Source: Ashinkailepas kermadecensis (taxonomy: Eukaryota; Arthropoda; Thecostraca; Neolepadidae). From it: DNA of 64,000 nucleotides. Each line of letters begins with the position of its first letter. Within the stretch, counting starts at the first letter, position 1. The stretch spans positions 1 to 64,000 of the forward strand of contig JAOTOM010001546.1 of the NCBI GenBank assembly GCA_034440615.1, given 5' to 3'. Positions 45,428 to 58,561 of the stretch are shown here, in pieces. Made by a program: the position numbers and the translations under genes. Under the pieces are notes generated by a model. That model was not told the origin of the DNA, did not search any database, and saw nothing but the letters and a program-made list of their open reading frames with translations.

Positions 45428-45960
45428 TTCAAACTTCGTCTGAAGCATTGTCAGATGCTTACCAGTCCCCTGCCGGGTTTTCTCGATATCCTCGGTTTTA
45501 ACCATATATGTGACCGTGTGTGTCCAGCAGGAGTGTGTGTGTACTACGTAGATAAAGTGTGAGCAAGCCGAAAGTTGCAGTGCAGATGTGACGCGCTCAT
45601 TTTTGCAGCCTGACACCACCCAGGTTTGCAACTTGATGCAAGGTCGGCAGGGTGCCGGAGTGAGGCGTCCGCGCCACTTGGCCACGGCTGACTCGGCTTG
45701 CGGCGGGCGGCCGGCACACGCGTTCGGGAAAATATGTTCTTGCAAATGGATTGGCGCTTCGGTTAGACATATTTCTACCATTCTAATGAGATGGGATAGG
45801 ACTACGGTTTGGAGGTTAGGAGTTAGGACAGATAGTATGGGCCACACTTTGTAACTAGGCATTAGAGGGTGAGAGAACTAGGTAACCGAGGGTGAGAACA
45901 TCTGGTGCCCTACATACATATTTAGGCGAAGTACGTTTAAAACATCTTTCGGTTTGCATC

Positions 45961-46795
45961 TTAACCCGTGCAGTATCGGGGGATATTTTTATACCCCCAT
46001 TAGGTTTTCCGCGGATAGTAAAAAAAAAACAGCGTGCAACAGCGGGCCGAATATTGGCATACCTGTTCCTACATCAATTTGACATGCTTCGTGAAAATGT
46101 TAAGGTCAGGTCGTTCACGGTCTCGAGATAATTAATGTCAAGTGAGGTCACCTTCAAAAGTGTTCAACCAGTCGTCACGCTTTAACGGGTGAAGATGTTT
46201 GAATGAAACTTTCAGCGATTGCTTACTTTTAGAGATGCAACAAGGTGCCCCAGAGGAATTTTTGGAATCTTGCGTTTTTGATGACTTACTTGTTTTGCAT
46301 ATTTGCTATTAGGGATAAATATCGGAGATTCTTGCTAAGTTAAGCAATTTCTATGGGGCTTATCCTACTTAAAACAAAGTTTCTCGGTGTGTTCTATCAA
46401 TTACACACAAACCAAAGTAAATAAAGTCGAAAACTCAACATCTTTGAAATAAAAACGTTGTATTTTGGAATGCGCGAAAATGTTGGGATCACGGTCCATT
46501 TCGTCGTCCTTTTCTGATTCCAAGCAAGTTTTGTCTTTAAAATATACCAAATAAACTCCCCAGAGCATACAACTTGACGTCAATCGTGACCACAAATACC
46601 CCCTGTTGACGTCACACTTTGAGATGATAAAGTGCTGCGGGTGGTTTCTAGTCATATTCGTAGAGCGCTTTCCGATGACACATCTTCCGGTTTCGTGCGA
46701 CGCTTAGTTTGGAAATTAGATGGTAATGTAATGAGCCCCCACCCCTCGCCCGTGACGGTGTGTGAGGATCTTGCCGGAATGACGAGAAGGGTTAA
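45961..46795 (+). mobile_element. piggyBac-type MITE, 835 bp, in duplication copy 1
   Basis: It begins TTAACCCGTGCAGTATCGG and ends GACGAGAAGGGTTAA. It shares TTTTCCGCGGAT and CAACCAGTCGTCACGCTTTA with the 33.2-kb element. There is no transposase frame. Confidence 0.8.
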
Positions 46796-49128
46796 TGTAT
46801 TACCTCTAAGTTAATGTTCCACCGTTTAATACCCGGGGAATACGTCGCGCTGACAACGAAGGACTTTGTTCAGATTCCTGAACAAAAATTATCATCATCA
46901 TACTAGGTTGTTGCAGGACACCCATTGCAATTTGAAGACGATAAAGTTTGGGACTATTGATGGGATGAGACATCCTTCATTCATGGTGGAAGCAAACCAG
47001 ATTCTAGTGTAGTGATAATACTTCCTCGCTTGCTGAAACTAATCAGCTGAGCTAATGTGCATACATAGGTTTGCTTTCCAAAGTGATTAAAGGTGGATTA
47101 AAGGATACGGGGCCGAGCTGTACCTCGGATGATCTTTTTCAGCTTCTGAGGTCTTCGGGTTTTAGGCCGAGATAGATAGACTGATTGTTTCGAGGCTTTC
47201 GGACTTTGGGAGTTTCGCACTGCATGAATTAAATACTGAACTCCATCATAACCCTATTGCAACACCTGACGGTCACCACATTATCTGTCTTTAACTTTGA
47301 TGAAGTGGGAGGCGCAGTTGCATCTGTTCATCCAGTTTCATCAACTTTAACGACGAAGATACGCTCCGGAGCGTGCGAGGGTTACAGTTAAGCGAACCAA
47401 AAGTGTGGTAAGTCTTGAACGATTTTGAATGATGCTTCCCCATCACCCCCATCACCCCCCCCTCCCAAGGAAGAATTAATCCGCCGCCTTTGCCGGATCC
47501 TGGCTAGCGAAGAAGTGTACTAAATCAGCACGTAGTTATGTAGATTGTTTCAGCAAAATATTATCCACACCTGTGGCAAGCTTGCTTCATGTCAGACTAA
47601 GCCTAGCCCAACCCTGGGCAATAGCAATCAGCTGCTGGGGTGTCGTTTTGCCACATATATGACGTATGTGGCGATTGTGTTCGATATCAGTTTTTTATGT
47701 GTTCCCGCGCGAACTTCACCAATTACAGTGCAGAATTGTGGTGACAATGGAAAGAATAGCTTTCGTGAAACGCAACTCTATGCAACACAGATGAATTGAT
47801 ATTCACAAATCAAATCCTTCCCACAGGAGCAAACGTTTATTTTTGGCTGGCCATTTTGTCCGCCTAACCTAAAAATAATTGAATAATTGAACTTCAGATT
47901 AGATTGAACAAATGTCCGTCTAAGCAGGAAAGCGGACACAAATACCAAATAACTATGGCTGAACACGTACGCAATTCTTGATTGTTGAATTAATTGAAAA
48001 GAGCTACGTCACCGCCAGGTATACCTAGCAGTTCTGGGATGTTTTTCACGCCAAACGTCCAAGAATATCAGTTCACTTCAAATGTGATGCACCTTTTTGA
48101 TAGTCGAATTTGGTCGGTAATCAGATGCTTCAGCGTCTAAATACAATAGTCGTGAGAGTAAATCTCCACACAAGTCATAATGTACCAATCACAGCCAAGT
48201 CAATTTTGGAATTATACTGTATACATATGCGAAGGGACCTGGATTATGGTGACTTAACAATATCCTTCTCAATGATGACTTGTCATTTACAGTGTGTGTG
48301 CAGAGATTAAAAGTGAATAATACTAACGACAGCGTATACGGGACAATGTTTACGGTTTCGATTTGAAGCTAGAAGTGATCACGCGTGCCATTCGAGCGAG
48401 TGGCATCAGAAGCAGTAAAGCAGAGGTCAGGGAGAGGAGAAAAGAAAACATTATATTAAATGACTAAAACAATATGGCACTGACTGCTTTTGTCTCCAGT
48501 TCTATATGAGTCTACATGTCATACAGGTAATAGCTATCGGCGAATCGAGGACAATCTGACCTCTATAGATTTCCCCAAATTAACCAAAATGGAAAGAACT
48601 CCTGCAATGGTCGTACTACAAGTGAAGACTGTCTACATGTGCTTAAGGGTAAGATGAATAGCAAAGCTATTTCGGCTTCTGGATTTTTCAAGTAATTTTC
48701 CCCTTTTCTTCTCGTCGGGCCTGGGGAACATGATCGTAGATTACATAAATGAAGCAAAAGGAAGAGGAGTGTTTTCATAGCGCATCGTCGTGGAGTAGTA
48801 ACATTGATAGCAAACATAGTTTCTAAAATAGTGGCTAAGGTCTTGTCAAATATAATGAGGAGTGTCGTGGAAAGCACGTGTATAATGGCCTTTGAAATTA
48901 AACGGGTTCAGTTAGAGGAAGACTTGTTGGTTCTAGCTTGCGAACTCTACTGGATGTTTTTAATTACTGCGAACGTAATGACTTGGACAAATAGGAGAAG
49001 CCGGTTTTGGTCCGAACAGCTAAGCTTTTCGGTTTTTTTTCTAGAACACTACACGAGGTATTCCAGCCGTTGATGCGTTGATTAGTACCAGTTTTTGCCA
49101 TATCAGTTTTTGTAAGATATAATGGTGT

Positions 49129-49160
49129 ATGGGGTACGCCCGCCAAAGGGCGTACCCCAT
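49129..49160. repeat. Perfect 13-bp hairpin, ATGGGGTACGCCC stem
   Basis: ATGGGGTACGCCC, loop GCCAAA, GGGCGTACCCCAT. It recurs in copy 2 at 62282-62313. The two copies differ in sequence immediately after this hairpin. It is not a bacterial terminator. Confidence 0.9.
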
Positions 49161-50794
49161 GAAGACGCTCATTTGATTATTCAAATTCACTTTCCCAGAG
49201 GCTCATTTGATACCAAAATGACACGATTATCTCCGAATTACGAGTCGTTTTAGGTAAAATGTGGCATATTTAACAGCGTGAAGCACGGAAGAGGTCGTAC
49301 AATTAGTAGATGGTACGAATTGGTCTTTCTAGGAAGCGTAGAAAACCATTAGGTCTATCTTTTGCTTGTGCTTGCAGTGGAATTATGGTATTACGCTCAT
49401 GTAGTACTCTTTCCGGCCCAGGGTGAGGCTCTCTCGAGATCCCCGCCCCACGTCCTCAGGTTTTTCCGGGATAGCTGCCGAATGAGTAGACACAGATACG
49501 AAACTGTAGTACCTTCATATACCTCTGCTTTGCATATCTTGAACAAATTTCGGCCACGATCGTTGGTCATTGACTCAAGACGGGTCAAATAGATAAATAT
49601 TCCCAAACCTTTAAAGAGCCATCATTCGGAGTAATTACAAAATATCAACGCCACGCCCAGACCATGCTCTTCTTTCATCAACGCGTACAACTGTGTATAG
49701 TTAGGGGCGTTTGGAATCGTTTGGAGGGGCACCATTTCCTCGGATAGGAACAACTCTCAAAGTCCATGGGGGGGGGGGCACCTTAGACTGACAATTTGTT
49801 GAGCCGGGGAGGTTGAATGGGTACACCGGTACATATCAAAAGGGCATCTATTCCTCTCAGGAGGCTCTTTTCTTCTAAAGACGTACCTATTCCTCTGATA
49901 GAGACATCTTTTGCTTTTAAAAATACGCTAAGCGGGTGGGGGACATAGTGCATTGCAGCCTATCGTGGGTGCTTTTCCCGGTCAGAGAGTCGCCACACTT
50001 CCATGGATGGGGGTACATGCCCAAGTGTCCTTCCCTCTATATCGCGCCTCTGGTGCGGAGTAGCCCCGTGAAGGCGGGCAGCGTCATCTCGATCTCTCCA
50101 ATATACTTTGATAATGTGACAATTTTGCAGTGGGCATATTGGCGTCAAAATTTTGCTTGCTCTTATTTCTAGACCTGATAATGTTGCTCATAAACACGTT
50201 GAGCTTCGTAAGCTGACATTCACATTGAGACTCACAGACATTGATAAGCGTGGTGTGTTCTTATATCAGCATACCAAACTATGGATAATGCAATATTATC
50301 CATAGAAATCCAGCTCAAACCAGAAGTTTACATTTTCTGTGCCTTTCGCGTGCGACTTGTACAAAAAAAACAGTCAGCTAAGCTTCTTCCTTTGCTTAAA
50401 CGCGAAATTCCTGAAGGCAGTCAGGTGCTGCGCTTTTTTAAAGACTTCGCGTGGCAATGGTACATCTGCTATAAATCGTATGAAAACATCGGAAGATTCC
50501 TCTGATTCCATTTGAAATTATACCAAGAAACCACGTGAAATACGCAGAAACCGGCGTGTTTACGGAAAATCTAAATGTATACGTGCACAATTACGTGTCC
50601 TATTGGAAGGCCCGAAAAAAAACGAGAATAGAAGACAAAAACAATAACAATCGAAACAAACAAAGAACCGAAAATTAAATCGCTCGAGTTACATCTTGTT
50701 TCGATCATCATTAGCGGGACACATTTTCGCACACAATTACAGGTCGATCCGACAAAATTTAGAGGTCGTTGCAAATGTCGCTTTATGTCACCCC

Positions 50795-53580
50795 AACTTA
50801 CGAGGTGTATATCTATGGATCGTGGCCCACTGCAACGTTCTAAATAAGATAGCTAGAAAAATAACCTCAACACATTATGTACACTAAAGTTTCGTCTTTT
50901 TTTGTATGCCTACAAAAGTTGTACGAGTTACGATTACTAAGTTATCCGCTTGTACTTGCACCCCGGCGCGATGTCGTGAGCACGTTCACAAAGCATGCCC
51001 CCAAAGTTGGCACATGAAGTGAGGTTTCCCCGGGGCCAAACCGGCTGCCGATATCCATTGTGCCCAACAAGAAGCGAAGCTGTCCGACTTTATCCATGAC
51101 CGTTATTGCACACTTTTTGCCATGCGCAGTGTACGTTGTCACTACCCAGAACGAGGGTCTAAAGCCAAGCGGATAACTTAAAAATTGAAGTCATACAACA
51201 TTCACAGGTTCACCAAAAACCGACGAAACTTCGACGCACATAATGTGCTAAAGTCGTTTGCTCAGCTCTCTTGTGAAAAAGCTGCTACGGGACCATGAAC
51301 CTTTTGTTTAAAACCCGTAAGCTACGATGGCAAAAAGACTGCTTTTGTCGCCACCTCTAAATTGTGTCGGATCGACGTGCAATTGTACATGCATTCTTGC
51401 GTTGCCAAGGCTAATTGAAGTGAAATGCATCCAGAATGATTTGTTTTGCTTGATTGTTAGGGGCACACCCTAGTGCACAAAGGACGGGATCGAAATTTGT
51501 TCATGTTCAATTATTGCTACTGTCGTCAAGTATTCATCATTTTCAATGATTTCTGTAGTTTTTCATGTCTTCCATTTCCAAGTTAAAAATGTGCAGTGCT
51601 ATAAATCAGAGGAGAAATGAGGCCATATGCATGTGTTAAGTTTCCTACATTTTTGGTGTAGTCTCAGTCAGACCACCTTTACCTCCGTCCCACCAACACT
51701 TTGTTCTCTCAACATGGGACCATGTGAGGAGGGCCCTATCAACCAAATTAGCAACATACATTGCCTCCATGCATGGGGCCCCACCAATATTTTTTTCTTC
51801 CATATTCTCCATCCATGATTTTGGGTGTAGGTTGCAGTGAAAATGGAGCGGTTTGGCCCCTGTCAATTGGTCAGCTGTATCCTCCAGTGAACTGGACCCA
51901 CCCAAGAGTTGTCGAAAGGTTTCCACCGCTGCTATCAAATACCGCATTTTCCCGAAGTTGATCAGACCACACCAAATAACAGCAGGTGGAGCACGGATCC
52001 AAAATACACCAGCGGTGGCGACGTCTATGATAACAGCTAACAGTGGTGATAAATCGCACGACTAAATTATAAAACGCAAAGTTCGTTACGAATTCAATCC
52101 TTATCGAGCAAAATGCATTTTCTATGCTCCTGACCAAAGCCACTTCTATGTTTTGAGACAGGTGCTTGACATTTAACTTTCACCGGACCCATAGCCCTTG
52201 CGGCTCGCGGAATTCCCAGAGCTGAAACCTGGCTACGCCATTGTTAATGCAGTTCTCTCGGAAAATGACAGAAGCGAGCATGGACTGTGCTCAGAAGAGG
52301 GGCATGTAGACTAGTACTTCGATATTTTTGCCGGCTATTTTCAGTTAAAAAGTACAGTTATGGTCGTAGCGATGGTATTCACTGTATTGTAGGTCCTAAC
52401 TTTTTTTATCTTCAGTGGTATAAGTATTACGGCAGCTGCGGGGGGATACGAACCCCCCCCCCCCCAATTCCGCAGTTAGACCTGGACAATTTTCGCCCAA
52501 AAGCGACTTGAATACAATGACTTTTCAGACGGATACTGTGCCTCGCAATCACTTGTTCCACCACAACTTTGCGACACCCCTCCCACCCCCCTCACGGCAA
52601 GGGGAAACTTCCCCCGCCTCTCCCCCGCGGTGGCTGAGTCAGGAAGCGCATTGGACTGCATCCAGATTTTCCGCTTTGGCCTGCAATCAGAAATTTGTGA
52701 AGACACGGCCCTTCCACGCCGTGGACACGTAGCGATGATGGGTCCATATTTCGAAGGCTCATAGGCCACCTCCGCAAAGGTGTGTGGGACGATATACATT
52801 GTGTTTCACTCACTCCGAAAAGTGGGTTGAACCGGTGTCCAACTTCCTCCCCCTCCCCTATGGCAGAACCCTCTACTGAAACTAACCTCCTTCGCTGCAA
52901 GATATTCTGTGATTGTAGCAGATCAAAATAAACGGATAAATGTGAAACATTTGTGAGAAAAGATATCAATCTCCACGCAACAACCGCTTTTATAATTTGC
53001 CTTATAAATGCTCGCTAACTATACACAAGTTATGAGCTCGTACAGTGGCATAACCAGGACATCTCCATGAAGGAGTGGGACAAATATGATCAGAGGGCCA
53101 CCGAACCAAGGGAATCCCACATGCTAGACAGCAAGACTTGAAAATTTGTTGAAGTGCGAATATAGAGAATATGGAGAAAGGCTTACGGCATTACATATGT
53201 ACTCATTCAAGTATAGGAGATTTTCAAGTTTTTCAATCAAAGAAAGGTTGATCATTGGAATAGGCTGACTGCTGATGTTGTGGGGAGTCCCTGATTGAAT
53301 GTACCTAAAAATATGGTGGAGAAATGCGTTAGGTTGCAAAATCTTGTTTTTTATTATAATTAGTGGTGGATGGGATGAGATTTGTGCTATTAGGTGTACA
53401 TGGTACAGGCACCTCTAAGCAGCCATGGATGGAGCTGAAAACAATTCATGGGGTACTCGATCCACGCGTGTGTTAGCAGGATTGAGTGAACAGGGCTATA
53501 TAAGCATTGGTAGGTGTATAGAATGTTGGTAGATAGTTTCTTTAGAATATAGAATGTGGTATTGGTTGGGGCGCTGCTAA
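50795..53580. other. Intergenic between duplication copies
   Basis: It holds a minus-strand copy (51655-51815) of the 9.76-kb dispersed repeat, and a segment (about 52085-52370) loosely similar to 57575-57850 in ATCGAGCAAA and AAAAAGTACA blocks. It also holds CCTGGCTACGCCATTG at ~52229, an end motif of short non-autonomous elements. No gene was recognised. Confidence 0.4.
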
Positions 53581-53684
53581 TCTTTTGTCCATGCTTGTAG
53601 TATCTTCCCTTTACGGGCTCAACCCGGTTGGATCCATGGGGTTCTTATTAAGTCTGTTATTATCTATTAAGTATATTATCTGGG

Positions 53685-54300
53685 CCACCTAGCCATCAAC
53701 GGGAGCCACTGTTGACAATCTGTGACCTTCAGTGCTTTTAATGGACCTCCTTTTCGTCTGATAGAGCATCCTGTAGATCGTATGGTGCAGCCTATCGACG
53801 AACGGTGCCTGATATATCCCTGATGGGGTTCCTATGTGTCTGGTTGGGCCTCCTATCGTTAAGCAGGGTCTTCTATTCACCATCGGGGACCTACTGTGGT
53901 ACTGATGGAGGCCTATTGGACTGGTAGAGTATTCCTTGGCCTTTTTAGGCCTTGTCTTAATCTGGCGGAGCTTTCGTCTTGGTCTGATGGGACCTTCTTT
54001 TAGTCTGGTAGCGACAGACAGTGCCTACTGTTGGTCATCTGGGGCTTCCTGTGGTTCTGATGTGGCCCCTTCTTGGTCTGGTTGGGCTTCTTCTTGGTAT
54101 GATGGGGTCTCGTGTCCGTCAACTATGGCCTATGGAAAACGGGCTTCCCGTATCTATTATGGGGCTTCCATTTGGTCTGGTGTGGCCTTCTATCAACCAA
54201 AATGGGCGTCCTATCGACGACCAATGGTCTCCAAATGGGTCCGATGGAGTATCTTGCGTGTTTGAGGGGTCCTGCAGTGGATTTGATTGGATGTTTTAAC
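53685..54300 (+). repeat. Degenerate ~33-bp minisatellite, TTGGTCTGGTGGGGC type
   Basis: Short segments with TGGTCTGGT, TGATGGGG and GGGCTTCC recur roughly every 30-35 bases with heavy divergence. Confidence 0.55.
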
Positions 54301-54900
54301 ATGGGTTACTTGGAGCATCCTGTGGCCTTTTTGAAATGCCAGAATGTGATTGGAGGAGGATACGTTTGCCCTCCTGGCTAACGTCAGAGGGCGGCTGCAA
54401 CCGATGACGCCGGTACTGTGCACCAAATCCTGGGGCCTACGCAAGCTCCAGGGGATGTGCCCATTACTCCCTCCCTTGGCTACGCCACGGGCTTTATTTT
54501 TGCTAAGGGTCGCAGCTTGGACTAATCCCAATGTCACCGGGGAGTCCTATGAAGTCCTGAATGACGTCATGTGATGGTGAATATTGTGTGCGTCACATAT
54601 AGGATACCACGCCAAAAAGAGAAAGATTTCTTCAAGTAGCTTCTATTTTGCGAAACATTTACAATTCTGCTGGGTTTTTTTTCCTATTAGCATATATTGA
54701 TATTGCTCAAGGTCTTTGTTTTCGCTGAGGAGAACTTCTGAAATCTGGACTAATCTATCGTGAAATAATGGAAGGAAGCTTCGCTTGGATACTTTTACAA
54801 AAATGCATGCGCTTGCCACGGAAAACTGAGGGTTGGGAAGGAACGAAATGCTGCTTATGGGGGAACGCCGGATAGATTCAGAGCTGGATGGCAGCTGTCC
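54301..54900. other. Spacer between two degenerate repeat fields, with a short element end
   Basis: CCCTTGGCTACGCCACGGGC at ~54473 resembles ends of short elements elsewhere in the window. No gene was seen. Confidence 0.4.
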
Positions 54901-56920
54901 CTCTTGCCCCCACCCCCACCGGTCCTCGGATCTTTGCTCCTTTCATGTCTTGGGGACTCCTTACCAAATTGAGTGTCTCCTCATGCAACCTGGGGGCCAG
55001 TTTCATATTCCATGGTTCTCTTCTCCCGTCTTAGGTGTCTTGTCTTCCATGCCGAGAATCTCCTCTATTGCGTGGTCCTCCCCTTCCAAATTAGGGGTCT
55101 TCTGTCACGTCGCAGGGCTTCGTCTTTTAACATAGATGTTTCTTACCCATCTTGGGGGCTTACCCTTGTGCCTTGGGGGACATCATCTCCAATCCTACTG
55201 GCTTCCTCTTTCGTCTTATCATCCTCCTCAGTGCATGGGGCCTCCTTACCTGTCTTGGGGCCTTTTCTACCTTGGGGGCTTGCTTGCCCGTCTTTGATGA
55301 TCCTCCTGGTCTCAGTTTCCCTTCGAGAGGCCACTTCCTCTATCCTTGGGGCCTCTTTTCCAATCTTGATGGAGTACTGATGAATTACTTTTCTTTCCTA
55401 GAAACGTCAGCTTCTAAATTTGCAGCCTTCTGTCCTACCTCAGAGGACTTTTTTTTATTTCCTAGGAGGAGCTTTTTGATCCATTTTGTGGGCCGCTTGT
55501 CGCATCCGGGAGCCATCGCTCCTATCTTATTGCCCTCTTATCTCGTCTTTGGGGCCTCCTTTCATCCGGGGCGGCCTCCTTTCCATTCTTCCGCCTCCTC
55601 TTCCAAAGTGAAGCTCTACCACGCTTGGGAGCTCCTCTTCTGCCCTTGGGGCATTCTCTCAATTTAAGGGCTTCCTTTCAGTGGTATCTCAGTGGTATTT
55701 TCTCAAGTCCTGTGGGGGCCTTCCATGCCAGTATTGGGTCTCCTCTGCAATTATATGGCCTCCTTTCCTATCTCAGGGCCTCTCCTTCCAAATTAGGGAC
55801 GTCCTGCCACACCTCAGGAGCCTCCTAGTCTAAGCTGGGTGGCTCCATACTCGTCTCGGTGGCAGCCGTTTCATCCTGGGGTCCTACTTCTGTATTTCGC
55901 GGCTTCTTCTACCATCTCTGTCGCCCGTCTTTTACGAACCTGATCTGATTGTTTTAGGTGGTGGGAGGATCCTTGCCAGTTTTCTGGGACCTGCCCTTCC
56001 AAGCTGGGTGCCTACCAACCATCTCAGGGAATCATCTTGCGCAATGCGATCGCCTCTCATCTTCCATTGGCTTCCTCTAGCAAATTAGGGGCCTCTCTCA
56101 TGTCTTCGAGGGCCTCGTCTCAATTCCTGGAGTCTCATTGTTCGTTTTAGATGTCTCTTTGCGCGTTATGGGGCCGTCTCTCATATCCCATGGTCCTCCC
56201 TGATCTTCTGGGCTTCCCCTTGCGTCTTGGGGGCCAGTTGCACTACTGTGGGCTTCTTCTCATAAACCAGGAGTCTCCTCTATATTAGAGGCCACCCCCC
56301 ACGCCTCGGACACCAGTTGTATTATGGACAAGCTCTACTCGTCAGAGGCGCAACCAAGGGGACGGAGACTTGGCGCCCTGTCCCTTAGTAAACAAAAATA
56401 CACTAGATTAAGCAAGACATTTTAACTTTTCACCATTCAAAACCAAAAAATTTCGGCGCCTTCGCGCGCCCAAATCAGTCTACGTTTCCTGATAGTAAAA
56501 TTTTGGTCGGTCCCGTTTAGGAAAATCTTGGCTGTGTCGTTGCTACCCGTCTTGAGGGTCTTGAATCTTGGAACTCCATCTCTTATCGCACTGGCTACTT
56601 TTCTGTCTCAGGGGCCTTCTCTAATTATTTTGGCCTCCTTGCCAGTTTTCGAGGCATTCTCTTCTGTTCAGGGGGCCTCCGAGCCCGTCTTCAGGACCCT
56701 CTTTAGTCCGCTATACTTTTTTCTCCTTGGGACCTCCGTTTCCAAATGAAATGCCTCCTCTCTCGTCTTTGGGACTCCTCCGTGTTTCGGACCTCTACCT
56801 ACCTGAATGGTCACCTCGTGCGTCCTGGTGGACTCCTGCTCTCTCTCCCAGAGACATTGTTTCCCATCTCTTCTGCTGTATCTCTGGAGCTTTGTGGGAC
56901 TTCCTACAGAAAAGAGCTCT
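54900..56920 (+). repeat. Degenerate ~30-bp repeat field, GGGGCCTCCTTTCC type, ~2 kb
   Basis: CTTGGGG(G)CCTCCT and CCAAATTAGGGGCCTC-like motifs recur over 2 kb with heavy divergence, interrupted at about 56335-56520 by an unrelated insert with AGAGGCGCAACCAAGGGGAC. The strand bias (T/C-rich plus strand) keeps long frames open, producing Leu/Ser-rich ORFs that are not genes. Confidence 0.6.
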
Positions 56921-58140
56921 GATTTTTATCTATTATTAATTGTCTGGATGGTGGCGATCCTCAGTGTGAAGCCTTTCATCTAGAGAGCACTTCAACTTTT
57001 CTGTGCGTTTCTGGGACGGTGCCTCCTCAGATGTCAGGGGGAAAACGCCGTCTTCCACAGGGCATGGGGAAACTGTCCTCGCTGCATCCCCCCGGTGGCG
57101 ACGCCCTTGGTCCAGTGTGCCTAAATTCGCTCAGCTTGCCGGCAGGATGTAACGATACATTATTTCTGAATAGTTTGTTATAGCCAGTTAAAATGGAACC
57201 GCAAGTAGCTGGTCCCTTCACGATATTTCTGTGTTTAGGAGATCTTTTACCTCGAAATGCATTGACATAGTTTCCTCCACACTTAGCATCGTGAATCTTG
57301 AACCGTTACTTCTCACAGCACAATCAGCTCAACTAAGTCTTGTCTATATGTTATTGAAGTGGATATAAAAATAGGGAGAGGTCACTGGACATAGCTCACA
57401 ACAGACGACTGACTGGCAACAGTAGCGTCGACAGAGCTGACATAGCAATGGCCGCGGGGCGAGGACCAGCACATCCCACGCCAGGCGTAATTACATGCCT
57501 GCATATCCTACTAAAAATGCCCAAACAACTGTACGACTATCCACTAAAATAGGGCGTGTACTACAGATCGAAGTCAAATCCCTATCGAGCAAAGCACACA
57601 TTCTACACATATGAGAAAACAAAATTGGGACATGCTTTTCACGTTTCATTTTCCACGAACAGATGGCTGTTTTGGCTGGTGGCATACCCAGGATGGTATC
57701 CTGACAACGCCTCAGTTAATGAACGCCTCTCTGAAAGTCACATGAGGGAGCGTGGACATTGAGACTGAGAAGAGTGCAACTTGCGTACATGGGAATTAGT
57801 CCTCCGATGTTTTTCGGGCGCTTTTCGGATAAAAAGTACACTTGTGATCTAAACGATAGATATATCTAAACGAGCGATATATCTAAGTCTTCTCCAGTGA
57901 TGTAAATACCCCACAATTTTCGCTCAACTGTGACAAGAATCCAACAGCTTTTCAATTGGGTAAATTTCCTCGCTTTCATTTCCCCTCTCCATCCCCTTCA
58001 CGATTTTGAACATTAGGCTACGAATCCATGATGCACTCGAAATAGGAATTATCACAGACATATAAGACCGCACAGATACACTTATTAGGATCAATAGCAC
58101 ACATACTGCTTTCACATCTCAAAGGATGTTGCCATTGGTG
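56921..58140. other. Intergenic, nothing firmly recognised
   Basis: Short unmatched frames only; 57575-57850 is loosely related to 52085-52370. Confidence 0.35.
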
Positions 58141-58149
58141 ACCATCAGG

Positions 58150-58500
58150 CCACGGTCCTCGGTGTACACGATGAACATGTATGGACACACATTGTCCTCG
58201 GTATTCACGATAAACATGTATGTGGACACACATTGTCCTCGGAAATCACGATAAACATGCATGGACACACATTGTCCTCGGTATTCACGATAAACATGTA
58301 TGGACACACACCGTCCTCGGTTTTGCCAACGTCCTCGGTAATTCAATCCACGCTGGGAGCCAACAATTTGATGCTTCTTCCTAAATTGACCCTCCATCTT
58401 ACTCAGCAGATCATGCCCTATCACCGAGAACAAATCGATGCTTCTCAGGTGGTAACTAAGGGGTGTCCTCGTTAGTGACCGCCAGGACATAGTCCTCGGT
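58150..58500 (+). repeat. ~40-bp minisatellite carrying GTCCTCGGT, ~5 units
   Basis: GTCCTCGGTATTCACGATAA followed by ACATGTATGGACACACATT repeats at about 58156, 58194, 58234, 58275 and 58312, with further isolated GTCCTCGGT at ~58330 and ~58492. Beyond the (GT)n tract the motif continues in inverted orientation as ACCGAGGAC. Confidence 0.85.
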
Positions 58501-58515
58501 AGTGACGGTAAACAC

Positions 58516-58517
<2 letters not shown>

Positions 58518-58561
<44 letters not shown>

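Larger units (their letters stand above)
45281..50794 (+). repeat. Large direct duplication, copy 1 (>=5.5 kb)
   Basis: From the (GT)n tract onward this block matches 58518-64000 in order and orientation, at offsets of about 13.20-13.25 kb, with a few percent differences and small indels. It contains a MITE, two perfect hairpins and no recognisable gene. Similarity upstream of the GT tract is absent, and the right end is beyond the window for copy 2. Confidence 0.95.

Noticed and set aside
45239..45862. 207-codon minus ORF (and 58119-58799) containing Thr-His repeats
   Set aside because: They read through the (GT)n microsatellite and duplicated non-coding sequence.
49129..49160. Rho-independent terminator
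   Set aside because: The hairpin lies in eukaryotic intergenic DNA and has no T tract after it.
52630..52700. tRNA-like GGTGGCTGAGTCAGGAAGCG
   Set aside because: A-box-like start only; the rest does not fold as a tRNA by eye.
54833..55667. Leu/Ser-rich open frames up to 171 codons
   Set aside because: They result from pyrimidine-rich degenerate repeats; overlapping frames are equally open.
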